This document shows positions 9,365 through 19,161 of a stretch of 64,000 nt of DNA, one piece after another (positions within the stretch are counted from its first letter, which is position 1; each line of letters starts with the position of its first letter). The stretch is from contig OMZO01000006.1 of the NCBI GenBank assembly GCA_900315525.1, positions 1-64,000 of the forward strand, read 5' to 3'. The stretch comes from an uncultured Prevotella sp. (GTDB lineage: Bacteria; Bacteroidota; Bacteroidia; Bacteroidales; Bacteroidaceae). A model generated the notes under the pieces. That model was not told the origin of the DNA. It was given only the letters and a program-made list of their open reading frames with translations, and did no database searches. The position numbers were made by a program, and so were the translations under genes.

Positions 9365-11303
9365 AAATATCCTCTTCTGGGCGGTCTTCCTCAACCACCA
9401 GATTATCAATAATGAAGTTTTGGCGTTCCATTGTATTTTTACCCATATAGTATTCCAATAACTTCTGTACCTGGTCTGTCTTATGAAGTGTCACCTGTTC
9501 CAAACGAATATCGGGACCGATAAAGCCTGCAAATTCATCAGGTGAGATTTCTCCCAGACCTTTGAATCGTGTAATCTCAGGGTCAGGACCAAGTTCAGTA
9601 ATTGCTGTCTGTCGCTCTTCATCACTATAACAGTAACGAGTGATAAAATCACCTTTCTTGTCTGATTTTGCATCAGCCTCAGCAATGACTTTCTTGTTCT
9701 TAATCTTTGTTCTGCGATTACGCACACGAAAAAGTGGTGTCTGAAGCACATAGACATGTCCCTTCTTGATCAGTTCTGGGAAGAACTGCAGGAAGAAGGT
9801 AATGATAAGCAGTCGGATATGCATGCCATCCACATCAGCATCTGTGGCTACTATCACCTTATTATATCTTAATGTGTCAAGTCCGTCCTCGATATCAAGT
9901 GCTGCTTGCAGAAGATTGAATTCCTCATTCTCATAAACCACCTTTTTCGTCAGACCAAAGCTATTGAGTGGTTTACCTCGCAGTGAGAAGACAGCCTGAG
10001 TGTTGACATCGCGACTTTTAGTGATGCTGCCGCTCGCAGAATCACCCTCAGTGATGAAGATGCAGGACTCCTCCTTGCGCTCATTTTTGACATCACTGAA
10101 ATGAATACGACAGTCGCGCAACTTACGATTATGAAGATTAGCCTTCTTGGCACGTTCACGAGCCAACTTGGTGACACCAGCCATTGCCTTGCGCTCACGT
10201 TCACTCTCCTTGATTTTATTCTCAAGTATCTCAGACACATCCTGATGAATATGAAGATAGTTGTCTACCTCCTGTTTCACAAAATCGCCGACATACTTAT
10301 TGATGCTGATACCATCAGGTGACATAGTTGTCGAACCTAACTTAATCTTGGTCTGACTCTCGAATATTGGCTCTTCTACGTTGATGGAAATAGCAGCCAC
10401 AATACCAGCACGAATATCACCATATTCATATTTGCCGAAATACTCTTTGATAGTACGGGCAATGTGCTCTTTGAAGGCACTCTGATGGGTACCTCCCTGC
10501 GTGGTATGCTGTCCATTGACAAATGAATAATACTCTTCACCATACTGATTAGCATGGGTAAAGGCAATCTCTATGTCATCACCTTGAAGATGGATAATAG
10601 GATAGAGTGCATCATTGGTCATACGGTCCTTCAGCAGATCCTCAAGTCCATGACGTGACAATATCCTGCGACCATTATACATAATGGTTAATCCTATATT
10701 CAGATAGGTATAGTTGCGGAGCATATTCTCCACAATTTCGTCATGGAACTGATAATTCAGAAATTTCGTATCATCAGGTTCAAAGTAAATATAAGTACCA
10801 TTCTCATCTTGTGACGGTTCAGTGGTATCACTTTTCAGTTCACCGCATTCAAATATGGCCTTACGAACTTTACCGTCACGATAGCTATGTACCTCGAAAT
10901 GCTTACTGAGTGCATTTACCGCCTTTACACCTACACCATTCAGACCAATGGACTTCTTGAAAGCCTTCGAATCGAACTTACCACTGGTATTCAGAATACT
11001 GACTGACTCAATAAGCTTTCCTTGTGGAATACCGCGACCATAGTCACGCACTGAAATTCGGTGGTTGTCTTCTACATTGACCTCTATGCGGTCACCGGCC
11101 TTCATCTTAAACTCATCGATAGAATTATCGAATACCTCCTTCAGAAGAACATAGATGCCATCCTCAGGAGACGAGCCGTCTCCAAGACGGCCAATATACA
11201 TACCAGGACGAAGACGGATATGTTCCAGACCTGTCAGTGTCTGGATATTAGCTTCGTCATAATTGACAGTAGTTTGGTTGTTTATGTTATTATCTTCTAT
11301 CAT
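9357..11303 (-). CDS. parE: DNA topoisomerase IV subunit B
   Basis: ATPase subunit that, with ParC, unlinks daughter chromosomes. The GHKL ATP site has Asn60 in [11 protein letters not shown] and the glycine loop [10 protein letters not shown] (87-96). The TOPRIM domain has the acidic motifs ITEGDSASG and [12 protein letters not shown]. At 648 aa, with the ParE-type N-terminus, ParE is preferred over GyrB. parC is not downstream; the S41 protease gene follows instead. The gene overlaps the GNAT-like gene upstream by 4 bases. Confidence 0.93.
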   Translation of the reverse strand: MIEDNNINNQTTVNYDEANIQTLTGLEHIRLRPGMYIGRLGDGSSPEDGIYVLLKEVFDNSIDEFKMKAGDRIEVNVEDNHRISVRDYGRGIPQGKLIESVSILNTSGKFDSKAFKKSIGLNGVGVKAVNALSKHFEVHSYRDGKVRKAIFECGELKSDTTEPSQDENGTYIYFEPDDTKFLNYQFHDEIVENMLRNYTYLNIGLTIMYNGRRILSRHGLEDLLKDRMTNDALYPIIHLQGDDIEIAFTHANQYGEEYYSFVNGQHTTQGGTHQSAFKEHIARTIKEYFGKYEYGDIRAGIVAAISINVEEPIFESQTKIKLGSTTMSPDGISINKYVGDFVKQEVDNYLHIHQDVSEILENKIKESERERKAMAGVTKLARERAKKANLHNRKLRDCRIHFSDVKNERKEESCIFITEGDSASGSITKSRDVNTQAVFSLRGKPLNSFGLTKKVVYENEEFNLLQAALDIEDGLDTLRYNKVIVATDADVDGMHIRLLIITFFLQFFPELIKKGHVYVLQTPLFRVRNRRTKIKNKKVIAEADAKSDKKGDFITRYCYSDEERQTAITELGPDPEITRFKGLGEISPDEFAGFIGPDIRLEQVTLHKTDQVQKLLEYYMGKNTMERQNFIIDNLVVEEDRPEEDIYE

Positions 11304-12454
11304 AATTTCTTTTTATAGCATCTTCTGCGTTTATGTAGCTCATTCTCCAGATACTGCCACTGGCCCTGTACCTTTTCGTTAGTCTCCATCTCTACATGTG
11401 TCTCACCCCATTTGAAACCATGTTTCTGATAAATGGGAATCAGACGATTGAATAGGAGGGCGTTGGCACCTTTGGCACGATATTCTGGTAGAATACCAAC
11501 AAGCAACAAATCAACGACATCTGTATGATGGAATTTCAATGCACGAATGATATGCCACCATCCAAAAGGAAACAGGCGCCCTTTGTGACATTTCTGGAGA
11601 GCCCTTGTAAGCGACGGGATAGAAATACCTACACCTATGACATCGTGATTAGGCGTATTCCAGTCCTCAATCACACAAATCATGTCCATATCAAAGAACT
11701 TGAAGTACATCCTGACGTATTCGTCTTTCTGTCGCTGCGTCATCTGTGAATAACCATAGAGATGAGCAAAAGTCTTGTTGACCACATCAAGAACTTTCTG
11801 ACCGTATTGTTCAGGACCAAATACCTGACTACGCTTCAGATGAGGTACATGCAGATTATAGCGTTTCGCTATCATTTCTGCTACCCGTTTATATTTGTCG
11901 GGTACGCCCTCTTTCGGCACGATGAGCTTATATTCCACATAGTCATTATCCTTTTCCCAGTCACCCATCTGTTCCATATGCTTAGGATAGTAAGGATAAT
12001 TATAGATAGTAGCCATCGTACCTAATTGATCAAATCCTGAGGTCAGCATACCTTCAGGATCCATATCTGTAAAGCCTAACGGTCCGACAATTTCAGTCAT
12101 ACCTTTCTGACGACCCCAATCACTTACAGCATCAAGCAGAGCCTTTGACACCTCCATATCATCAATGAAATCTATCCATCCAAAACGAACGCTTTTTCGA
12201 TTCCATTGTTCATTGGCCCTATTATTAATAATACCTGCTACACGACCTACAAGTTGATTATCCTTATAGGCAAGAAAATATTCTGCCTCACAAAAGTCAA
12301 AGGCAGCATTCTTGTCTCTACTCAAGGTGTGCAACTCGTCACTATACAAATTGGGGGCATCATATTGATTCCCTTGATATAAGTCATAATGAAAGTTGAT
12401 AAAAGCATCCAGACTCTTTCGGTCTGTCACCTTTCTAATTTCTATTAATGACAT
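11300..12454 (-). CDS. GNAT-fold N-acetyltransferase-like protein
   Basis: A 384-residue cytoplasmic protein conserved in Bacteroidetes and usually annotated as a GNAT-family protein. The N-terminal half has [23 protein letters not shown] and a [14 protein letters not shown] segment. The C-terminal part has [22 protein letters not shown], which resembles the acetyl-CoA-binding beta4-alpha3 motif. Its substrate is not known. It is the first gene of the run into parE, with a perfect -7 box at 12478-12485. Confidence 0.75.
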   Translation of the reverse strand: MSLIEIRKVTDRKSLDAFINFHYDLYQGNQYDAPNLYSDELHTLSRDKNAAFDFCEAEYFLAYKDNQLVGRVAGIINNRANEQWNRKSVRFGWIDFIDDMEVSKALLDAVSDWGRQKGMTEIVGPLGFTDMDPEGMLTSGFDQLGTMATIYNYPYYPKHMEQMGDWEKDNDYVEYKLIVPKEGVPDKYKRVAEMIAKRYNLHVPHLKRSQVFGPEQYGQKVLDVVNKTFAHLYGYSQMTQRQKDEYVRMYFKFFDMDMICVIEDWNTPNHDVIGVGISIPSLTRALQKCHKGRLFPFGWWHIIRALKFHHTDVVDLLLVGILPEYRAKGANALLFNRLIPIYQKHGFKWGETHVEMETNEKVQGQWQYLENELHKRRRCYKKKL

Positions 12455-12477
12455 ATGATTAAAGCTTTAAATCGTTG

Positions 12478-12485
12478 CAAAGATA
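12478..12485 (-). promoter_or_regulatory. -7 box for the GNAT-parE-protease genes
   Basis: The minus strand reads TATCTTTG, a perfect match, 23 bases upstream of the start at 12454. Confidence 0.65.
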
Positions 12486-12513
12486 AGTAAAAAAGGGGAA
12501 ACAGCAAAAGTAA

Positions 12514-13680
12514 TTAAGATTTTTTACGGCAAACAAACAAGCGATGACTTCCATCGGCTACTGTTGTGGCAAAAATATAGGTATCGCCACCATCGCCAAG
12601 TTTCAGTCGCTTACGCAGTTCTGACACTGACATAGGGAAGTTTCTGACGGTGATATTGGCCTTTTCAATACCGCATAATGCCAACTTCAAATCTCGTTTG
12701 TTCATAGATGTTATCCTATCTATCGTAAAATGACGACCTGGGAAATCTGGTACTTCCTTATCTGAAATAAATAAGTGACTATTCTTATCAATCTGTGGAA
12801 TATTGAATCTGGCAGATACTGCACCAAAGCAACCTCCTTTCATGATGGAGGCATTAGGTTCATAGAGAAAGACAGGAGACTCACATTGGCAAACAGGAGA
12901 TACAAAGGTAGAGCAGTCAACTATACATTCAAAAACACTATCGTTATTAGCACAAAACAATTTCAAGGGCGAAACGTCTTTTGAGATTATTAGAAGCAGT
13001 TCTTTACATTCGTTATCGACAGATACAATATGTACTTCACTCACTTTTCTTATATCTTCTACGGCTTTACGCCAGTCTAACATCGGAGAGAGCTTTACCA
13101 TGACTCTCTCAGCCTTTTCAAGCAATTCATCAAGTAATGGAAGTATATTTGGTGTACAATCAACAATACCATATGTACGACTCCCATGTTCATCACGCCG
13201 TGCTGGATCAATAAAAATCAAGTCAGCTGATTTGATAGAATGAAGATATTCTACCCCATCACCACAGACTACCTGAACATTATCATAGCTAAGCAACTTA
13301 TAGTTTGCTGAGGATATCTCACATAAATAAGACTGTCGTTCTACAGTAATAGCATGATTGAAATTCCTCGAAATAAAAGCAGCATCCACACCAAAACCAG
13401 CTGTCAAGTCAACAAACAACTTACCACTACCTGCAATTTTAGCCTTGTATTTGGCTGTTGTCTCACTGGAACATTGTTCCATAGAGATATGAGCAGGATA
13501 GAGAATACCATCAAGTGCAGCCCAAGTTGGCAATTTCGTCTGTGCCTTTTGTCGTCCAGCTATCTGCTCAAGTGCATAGGTCATATCCACCTCTGGATAC
13601 TTTCTGCCCTGAAGTGCCAACTGTCGTATGTCATCATAACGATGCTGACAGATAAATTCGAGTGTCGCCTGATTTGACAA
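12514..13680 (-). CDS. class I SAM-dependent methyltransferase with THUMP-like domain
   Basis: A 388-residue protein with a Rossmann-type methyltransferase core: SAM motif I is DLTAGFGVDA at 91-100 and the acidic strand is LIFIDPARRDEHG. The C-terminal 70 residues (NITVRNFPMSVSELRKRLKLGDGGDTYIF) match the THUMP-like domain found in this Bacteroidetes family, which points to an RNA substrate. It lies 25 bases downstream of a SpoU RNA methyltransferase gene, so both may be RNA-modifying and co-transcribed. Confidence 0.85.
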   Translation of the reverse strand: MSNQATLEFICQHRYDDIRQLALQGRKYPEVDMTYALEQIAGRQKAQTKLPTWAALDGILYPAHISMEQCSSETTAKYKAKIAGSGKLFVDLTAGFGVDAAFISRNFNHAITVERQSYLCEISSANYKLLSYDNVQVVCGDGVEYLHSIKSADLIFIDPARRDEHGSRTYGIVDCTPNILPLLDELLEKAERVMVKLSPMLDWRKAVEDIRKVSEVHIVSVDNECKELLLIISKDVSPLKLFCANNDSVFECIVDCSTFVSPVCQCESPVFLYEPNASIMKGGCFGAVSARFNIPQIDKNSHLFISDKEVPDFPGRHFTIDRITSMNKRDLKLALCGIEKANITVRNFPMSVSELRKRLKLGDGGDTYIFATTVADGSHRLFVCRKKS

Positions 13681-13705
13681 TTACGTTATTATGTTAGTTT
13701 CACAA

Positions 13706-14236
13706 CTACAATAGTTTCTGCATAGCAAAATGCCAGATAACAATACCTGCCGTAACAGAAACATTCATTGAATGCTTTGTACCGAACTGCGGTATTTCCA
13801 GACAACCATCAGAAGCATCAACCACTTCCTGGTGAACACCTTTCACCTCATTTCCTAAAATGACAGCATACTTTTTATTTATAATAGGTGTAAACGTCTG
13901 CAGTTTGGTAGATCCATGTGCCTGTTCTACTGAATAGACCTCATAGCCATCAGCTCGTAAGGCTTCAAGCGCTTCAAGTGCTGTTGCGAAATATTTCCAA
14001 TTGACACTATCCTCCGCACCCAATGCTGTCTTATGAATCTCAGCACTCGGAGGAGTTGAAGTAATACCACAAAGATAGACTGCTTCAATACGGAAGGCAT
14101 CTCCAGTACGAAACACACTACCCACGTTATGCATCGATCTCACATCGTCGAGTACCACTATTAACGGCAGTTTATCCGCCTCTTTGAATTCTTCTACAGA
14201 GAGGCGCTGCATTTCTATCGTTCTGAGTTTCTTCAT
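13706..14236 (-). CDS. TrmH/SpoU-family RNA 2'-O-methyltransferase
   Basis: A 176-residue SPOUT methyltransferase that modifies ribose in tRNA or rRNA. The three SpoU motifs are visible: DDVRSMHNVGSVFRTGDAF, AVILGNEVKGV and IPQFGTKHSMNVSVTAGIV. The start MKKLRTIEM at 14236 fits the family N-terminus; twelve upstream codons would run into the promoter box at 14245-14252. The box ends only 8 bases before the ATG, so the mRNA should have almost no leader. The target nucleotide is unknown. Confidence 0.9.
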   Translation of the reverse strand: MKKLRTIEMQRLSVEEFKEADKLPLIVVLDDVRSMHNVGSVFRTGDAFRIEAVYLCGITSTPPSAEIHKTALGAEDSVNWKYFATALEALEALRADGYEVYSVEQAHGSTKLQTFTPIINKKYAVILGNEVKGVHQEVVDASDGCLEIPQFGTKHSMNVSVTAGIVIWHFAMQKLL

Positions 14237-14244
14237 TCTGACTG

Positions 14245-14252
14245 CAAAGATA
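14245..14252 (-). promoter_or_regulatory. -7 box for the SpoU methyltransferase gene
   Basis: The minus strand reads TATCTTTG, a perfect match. Only 8 bases separate it from the start codon, which predicts a leaderless or nearly leaderless mRNA. Confidence 0.7.
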
Positions 14253-14280
14253 CGATTAAGTTGGCAAAACACAAAATTAA

Positions 14281-14590
14281 TTGTTGAAAACCTGTTGATA
14301 ACTCTGTTGAAAACTTACTTATTTACGCACAAATTAAAATAGACGAAAGCTAATATAGGGATATCCACAGGTTTATTCTCCACTTTTTCTGAAGATTTCC
14401 ACAGATTTTTGCGGAAAAAAGATATAAACTTATTATATTTGCACCAAAATTGGAAAATGTGGATAAAATACGTTATGAACTCAGAATCAATTAGAAAAAT
14501 TCCACTATAGGTATTGATAACCTAAAATAACAATAGTATAACTTACCAGCCAAGAAAAAGACTAAAAAGTTATCAAGATATTCACGGCAT
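14281..14590. other. oriC: candidate replication origin (oriC): cluster of DnaA-box-like sites
   Basis: This AT-rich 412-bp gap between the SpoU gene and nadA holds several sites resembling the DnaA box TTATCCACA. They are TGTGGATAA at 14458-14466 (perfect, reverse), TGTTGATAA at 14293-14301 (one mismatch), ATATCCACA at 14361-14369 (one mismatch), TGTTGAAAA at 14305-14313 and ATTTCCACA at 14395-14403 (two mismatches each). Very AT-rich stretches follow at about 14600-14640 and could be the unwinding region. dnaA is not in the window. The call rests on sequence motifs only. Confidence 0.5.
14434..14441 (+). promoter_or_regulatory. possible -7 box for nadA
   Basis: TATATTTG matches TAnnTTTG but lies about 210 bases before the nadA start and within the DnaA-box cluster. 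If used, it would give a leader of about 200 nt. Confidence 0.35.
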
Positions 14591-14648
14591 ATCATACTTA
14601 TATTTCTATTTTTTAAAGAATAAAAAGAAAAAGAATAAATATATTGTG

Positions 14649-15593
14649 ATGTTGAAAACAGAAGATCTAAAGGCGGAAATCCGTCGTATGTGTCAAGAGA
14701 AAGATGCTATCATTCTCGCACACTATTATACAATAGGTGATATTCAGGATATCGCTGATTTTGTAGGTGACTCTTTGGCTTTGGCTCGTAAGGCTGCAGA
14801 GACAGATGCTAAGATTATGGTTATGTGTGGTGTCCATTTTATGGCTGAAACCTGTAAACTGCTCTCGCCTGATAAGATGGTACTTTGTCCTGATCTGGAA
14901 GCTGGCTGTTCTCTGGCAGATTCATGTAAGGCTGAAGACTTAAAGAAGTTCAAGGATGAGCATCCTGGCTATCAGGTTATATCTTATGTGAATACCACAG
15001 CTGCCGTAAAGGCACTGACAGATGTTGTCGTAACCAGCGGTAATGCCAAGAAGGTTGTTGATCAGTTGCCAAAGGATGCAAAGCTAATATTTGGACCTGA
15101 CTATAATTTAGGTAACTATATCAATGAGGTAACAGGACGTGATATGTTGCTTTGGAATGGTGGTTGTCATGTTCATGAGCGGTTCTCAGTAGAGAAAATA
15201 CTTGAACTGAAGAAACAGTATCCTGAAGCCGTAGTGATGGCTCATCTGGAGTGTAAGGCACCAGTATTGGCTGTCGCTGAGGTTAAGGGAAGTACGGCTA
15301 CGATGCTGACCTATGCACAGCAGAGTGATAAGAAACAGTTTATCGTGGCTACAGAGGCTGGTATTCTGCATGAGATGCAACGTACTTGTCCTGACAAGGA
15401 ATTTATCCCTGTTCCTCCTGAAATCAGCGAGAGTGGCTTAGAATGTAGTTGTAACGAGTGTAATTATATGAAGTTGAATACACTTGAGAAAGTCTATAAC
15501 TGTTTGAAGAACGAATCACCACAGATAGAGGTTGATCCGGAGATAGCGAAAGAAGCTGTGAAACCTATAGAAAGAATGCTGGAGTTGAGTTAA
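14649..15593 (+). CDS. nadA: quinolinate synthase
   Basis: Cytoplasmic 4Fe-4S enzyme that condenses iminoaspartate with dihydroxyacetone phosphate to quinolinate in NAD synthesis. Characteristic segments are ILAHYYTIGDIQDIADFVGDSLALA, the cysteine region DLEAGCSLADSC, WNGGCHVHERF and the C-terminal CSCNECNYMKLNTLEKV. The 314-aa length fits. A GTG directly in front of the chosen ATG is a possible alternative start. nadB and nadC are not adjacent. A strong terminator overlaps its stop codon. Confidence 0.96.
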   Translation: MLKTEDLKAEIRRMCQEKDAIILAHYYTIGDIQDIADFVGDSLALARKAAETDAKIMVMCGVHFMAETCKLLSPDKMVLCPDLEAGCSLADSCKAEDLKKFKDEHPGYQVISYVNTTAAVKALTDVVVTSGNAKKVVDQLPKDAKLIFGPDYNLGNYINEVTGRDMLLWNGGCHVHERFSVEKILELKKQYPEAVVMAHLECKAPVLAVAEVKGSTATMLTYAQQSDKKQFIVATEAGILHEMQRTCPDKEFIPVPPEISESGLECSCNECNYMKLNTLEKVYNCLKNESPQIEVDPEIAKEAVKPIERMLELS

Positions 15594-15611
15594 GCTCCAG
15601 CATTCTTTTTT
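15573..15611 (+). terminator. rho-independent terminator of nadA
   Basis: AGAATGCTGGAG (15573-15584) pairs perfectly with CTCCAGCATTCT (15595-15606) and is followed by six T. The stem includes the last codons of nadA and the stop lies in the loop. Confidence 0.9.
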
Positions 15612-17544
15612 ATTTGATGACTGCTATCTTGCAACAAGTGCCACTTCTGCCGTCGGAAGTGGCTGTTATGACGAAATAAATGCCACTTGCTACGCGATTA
15701 CCGCTTTTATCACAACCATCCCAAGTGAACATACCTCCGTTACTCCTGCCTTCAGCTATCACAGCACCATTTGAAGCTGTAATCTTGACGTCTGCATCAT
15801 AACTTAATCCTACGATGGTAATCAGACCTGTATAGTCTGGCGTCACAGGATTCGGATAGGCATATACATTATCATCTGTCATGGTCTCTGAAGTCTCTGT
15901 AGCATCACTCATATAGGAGCAGAGCCCGTTTTCTGTAGCGAAAAAGACCTCACCTGACTTTTGATTGATTTTAATATCATTGATGATATTGGAAAGCAGT
16001 TTTGAATTGTCTGTCTTGAAATGATGTATCTGTGTAAGATTATCTGCACTTATCAAATAGGCACCATTGTCTGTTGTTCCAAACCATTTTCTATTGCCTG
16101 GATCTACGCAGATACTGGTAATGGTGACACCACTCAGCAGATAGTCAGCATAGCTTGTTCCGTCATTACGTGGTACTTTTACCTGTTGCAGCGTAATATT
16201 CTGGTTACCTATTTCCTTTTTATCTATATAGAAAGGTCCTACACCAGTACCAATCCAGATATTCCCATCTCTGTCTTCTGCTATCGACTTAACGGTTGTC
16301 GGAATAATAGTTGTACCGTCTTGGTTTGAAAAAGATTTATATACGATGGCTTCTTCTGAGTTCATATCATAGCAGATAACTGAGGATGAATTCCAATGGT
16401 CATTTACCCACCAAAGCAGTCCTCTACTGTCAATTATCATCTGTCGCATTCCCTGCATAGAGAGTCCAGAGTTGCTATCATAGAGTGATTCATCGTCAAG
16501 ATCATGCCATTCGTTATCTGGTGTCAGTTTGAAAAGAGAACTCTTGTTACTGTGATTATTAATAATCCATAGATTACCAGCAGCATCAAATTTGATGCCT
16601 TTCACGATGATGTAGTTTTTCAAATAGGTTCCGCGAGAATATGCTGACACGAGCGGACTATTATCTTCATTATAGAATTTAATCAACTTACCATCCTTGA
16701 ATTCATAAAGTCCTGTTCTTCCTCCAGCGAATACGTGAGTTTGGTCTTTAGGATCGACATCAATACAGTCTATATCGATATAGTCAAAGTCTGTGATGGT
16801 ACTGATATCATCCTGATAAATCTGCCATTCTCCGTCCTTTAGTACCTGAATACAACCTGGGTAAACTTTTTCTATATATGAAGTGTATTCGCCAGCAGTT
16901 GTCAATAGCTGGTTATTTACAAACTTCATTTCAAAGAAATGATTGACTTTAGGACCGCCTGGATTGAGGGTACTTACCACAGGTTTGTATTTCTCCAGAT
17001 TCTGGTATTCATTGTAATCAGGTAATGTCGTAGGATATTCAGGATGTGAAGGAGTGTAGGTACCTGTTACTTCAGCTTTCTGCATATTAATCTTCACATA
17101 GCCAAATGGACAGTCCAACCAAGCATAGATACCATCAATTATTATTTTGTTAACCGTTTTATCTTCTGTCATAGTCTTGTTGTAGATGGCAGAGATATTG
17201 ATGATTTTCCCTGAAGTATCTATTAAATCGATATTCGTATTTTTATAAATGGCTATTAATCGCTTGACAGTAGGATTCCAGGCTATATGTGTGATATAGG
17301 TATCACTAAGACCATTTATCCTATCGTATGTTGTGATGCTCTTGTCATTTTGGTTATACTGATAGAGATCGTTTGAAGCCAAAACAAAGAGATAATGACT
17401 GGCTTCACAGATATTCTGTACTTCATGATAGGCCAGGTAGTTTTTCCAGGTACCAACCTGTGCGTAAAGTGGTAATGCAATAAAAAAGTAAAAAGGTATG
17501 AACCATTTTACTATACTTTCAATTGTGTATTTTGTTGATTTCAT
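15610..17544 (-). CDS. porZ: type IX secretion system protein PorZ-like, two-component-propeller repeats plus C-terminal sorting domain
   Basis: A 644-residue exported protein. The N-terminal signal peptide ends near YAQ (about residue 29) and is followed by VGTWKNYLAYHEVQNI, the start typical of PorZ. Most of the chain forms beta-propeller repeats (segments such as DRDGNIWIGTGVGPFYI and DPGNRKWFGTTDNGAYLI). The last 85 residues (YAYPNPVTPDYTGLITI to the end) match a T9SS C-terminal domain. In P. gingivalis PorZ sits on the cell surface and helps attach cargo to anionic LPS. It is the last gene of leuS-yitT-rdgB-porZ. Confidence 0.85.
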   Translation of the reverse strand: MKSTKYTIESIVKWFIPFYFFIALPLYAQVGTWKNYLAYHEVQNICEASHYLFVLASNDLYQYNQNDKSITTYDRINGLSDTYITHIAWNPTVKRLIAIYKNTNIDLIDTSGKIINISAIYNKTMTEDKTVNKIIIDGIYAWLDCPFGYVKINMQKAEVTGTYTPSHPEYPTTLPDYNEYQNLEKYKPVVSTLNPGGPKVNHFFEMKFVNNQLLTTAGEYTSYIEKVYPGCIQVLKDGEWQIYQDDISTITDFDYIDIDCIDVDPKDQTHVFAGGRTGLYEFKDGKLIKFYNEDNSPLVSAYSRGTYLKNYIIVKGIKFDAAGNLWIINNHSNKSSLFKLTPDNEWHDLDDESLYDSNSGLSMQGMRQMIIDSRGLLWWVNDHWNSSSVICYDMNSEEAIVYKSFSNQDGTTIIPTTVKSIAEDRDGNIWIGTGVGPFYIDKKEIGNQNITLQQVKVPRNDGTSYADYLLSGVTITSICVDPGNRKWFGTTDNGAYLISADNLTQIHHFKTDNSKLLSNIINDIKINQKSGEVFFATENGLCSYMSDATETSETMTDDNVYAYPNPVTPDYTGLITIVGLSYDADVKITASNGAVIAEGRSNGGMFTWDGCDKSGNRVASGIYFVITATSDGRSGTCCKIAVIK

Positions 17545-17568
17545 ACCTTTTATATTATATTGTTATGT

Positions 17569-18198
17569 TTATTTTCCTAGAAGAAAGTCTGCCAGTTTCT
17601 TGACGGCTCTTGCCCGATGACTAATATGGTTTTTGATTTCCATACCAAGTTCAGCAAATGTTTCCTCATACCCATCAGGTTGGAAGATGGGATCGTAACC
17701 GAATCCCTCTCCTCCCCTACGTTCTTTGATAATCTGTCCTTCGACGATACCTTCGAACTGATGGATTTCTTTAATGCTTGTACATCCACAAGGACAGACA
17801 TCCTTCTTTAATATTAACGCAATAACTGTGCGAAATCTTGCACGACGATTGTTATTTTCTCCTAATACCCTCAATAATCTGCTCATATTCGCCTCAGCAT
17901 CGTGACTGGCTTCATGGGCTCCAGCTTCCATACTGGCATAACGGGCAGAATAAATACCAGGTGCACCGTTGAGTGCATCAACTTCCAGTCCTGTATCATC
18001 TGCAAAGACGCTGATATGATAGTGGTCGTAGATATATTGGGCTTTCTGCAGCGCATTTTCTTCGAGTGTCTGACCTGTTTCAGGGATATCCACATCGCAG
18101 CCGATATCCTTCAGTGACAAAACCTCAATAGTATCGCCCAGAATAGAATGGATTTCATCAAGCTTATGCTGATTGTTTGTAGCGAATACTATTTTCAT
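17569..18198 (-). CDS. rdgB: non-canonical purine NTP pyrophosphatase (RdgB/HAM1)
   Basis: Removes ITP, dITP and XTP from the nucleotide pool. The N-terminal substrate loop [16 protein letters not shown], the motif [24 protein letters not shown] and the C-terminal [15 protein letters not shown] and [13 protein letters not shown] are all present. At 209 aa it is a little longer than usual, owing to a cysteine-containing insert (CPCGCTS) in the middle. It overlaps yitT by 4 bases. Confidence 0.95.
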   Translation of the reverse strand: MKIVFATNNQHKLDEIHSILGDTIEVLSLKDIGCDVDIPETGQTLEENALQKAQYIYDHYHISVFADDTGLEVDALNGAPGIYSARYASMEAGAHEASHDAEANMSRLLRVLGENNNRRARFRTVIALILKKDVCPCGCTSIKEIHQFEGIVEGQIIKERRGGEGFGYDPIFQPDGYEETFAELGMEIKNHISHRARAVKKLADFLLGK

Positions 18199-19160
18199 TT
18201 TTCTTTAACTGTTAGTTCTTTTTCTTTCTTTTTCTCTTGCTTGATCTTCACTTTCATCTCATCGAAGCCTTCACCATAGACGCCGATGACAGCACTCTGA
18301 GATACGAAAGCCTGAGGATCAATCATCTTGATAAGACGGAACATATTGACACTCTCATTCTTCTTGGCAAGGATACAGAGCACTTTAATTTCCTGACCAG
18401 TGTACCAACCGTGACCATCGAGAATGGTGACACCATGATTCATTTTCGTGCCAATGGCATTTGCTATTTCCTGCCATTTCTTTGTGAAAATAAAGAACTG
18501 GACAGACTGTCGGCGGGCATTCATCACATAGTCGAGTGTATAGTTCTCCATAGCCATCACGCAGAAGCCGAACATCACCTTATGAGCTCGTTCTGTATAG
18601 GAACCAAACTGTGGGAAGAACATACACGAACCAATGATGCAGAAGTCGGCAGCAATAAGAACATTACCTAATGAGACATTGGGATGGAACTTATTCACTG
18701 AGGCAGCAATGATATCCGTGCCGCCTGTAGAACCGTTATGCGTAAAGACGGTAGCGAGAGCAACACCTGTAATCGCGCAGCCAATAATCATCGACATGAA
18801 GTCCTGTCCTTCACCCATCAACTTAAATGGGAGTCCATTCGCTTGTTTAGGAATGAGTTCCTGTGCAAACATCAGCATGAAATAAAGTGAGAAGATAGCA
18901 AAGATAGTCTTCATCAGGAATTTCATACCAAGAATCTTCAGAGCTACCACCAGTAGAACACCATTGATGATGATATAGGTATTCTCCAAATGGAATCCGG
19001 TAGCATAGTAGATGATAGCGGATAGACCAGTCACACCACCAGCCACAATCTGATAGGGCATCAGAAATACGGTAAAGGCTATGGTGTAAAGAAAGAGACC
19101 AAGGGTTATAAATAGATAATCCTTGACCTCATTCCAGATGATTTTATGATTGACTGTCAT
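18195..19160 (-). CDS. YitT family membrane protein (DUF2179)
   Basis: A 321-residue inner-membrane protein with five or six hydrophobic segments in the first 210 residues (for example [20 protein letters not shown] and [18 protein letters not shown]). A cytoplasmic DUF2179 domain follows, with the segment [32 protein letters not shown]. The lysine-rich tail is unusual but simple. The transported substrate is not known for the family. It is separated from leuS by one base. Confidence 0.9.
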   Translation of the reverse strand: MTVNHKIIWNEVKDYLFITLGLFLYTIAFTVFLMPYQIVAGGVTGLSAIIYYATGFHLENTYIIINGVLLVVALKILGMKFLMKTIFAIFSLYFMLMFAQELIPKQANGLPFKLMGEGQDFMSMIIGCAITGVALATVFTHNGSTGGTDIIAASVNKFHPNVSLGNVLIAADFCIIGSCMFFPQFGSYTERAHKVMFGFCVMAMENYTLDYVMNARRQSVQFFIFTKKWQEIANAIGTKMNHGVTILDGHGWYTGQEIKVLCILAKKNESVNMFRLIKMIDPQAFVSQSAVIGVYGEGFDEMKVKIKQEKKKEKELTVKEK

Positions 19161-19161
19161 G

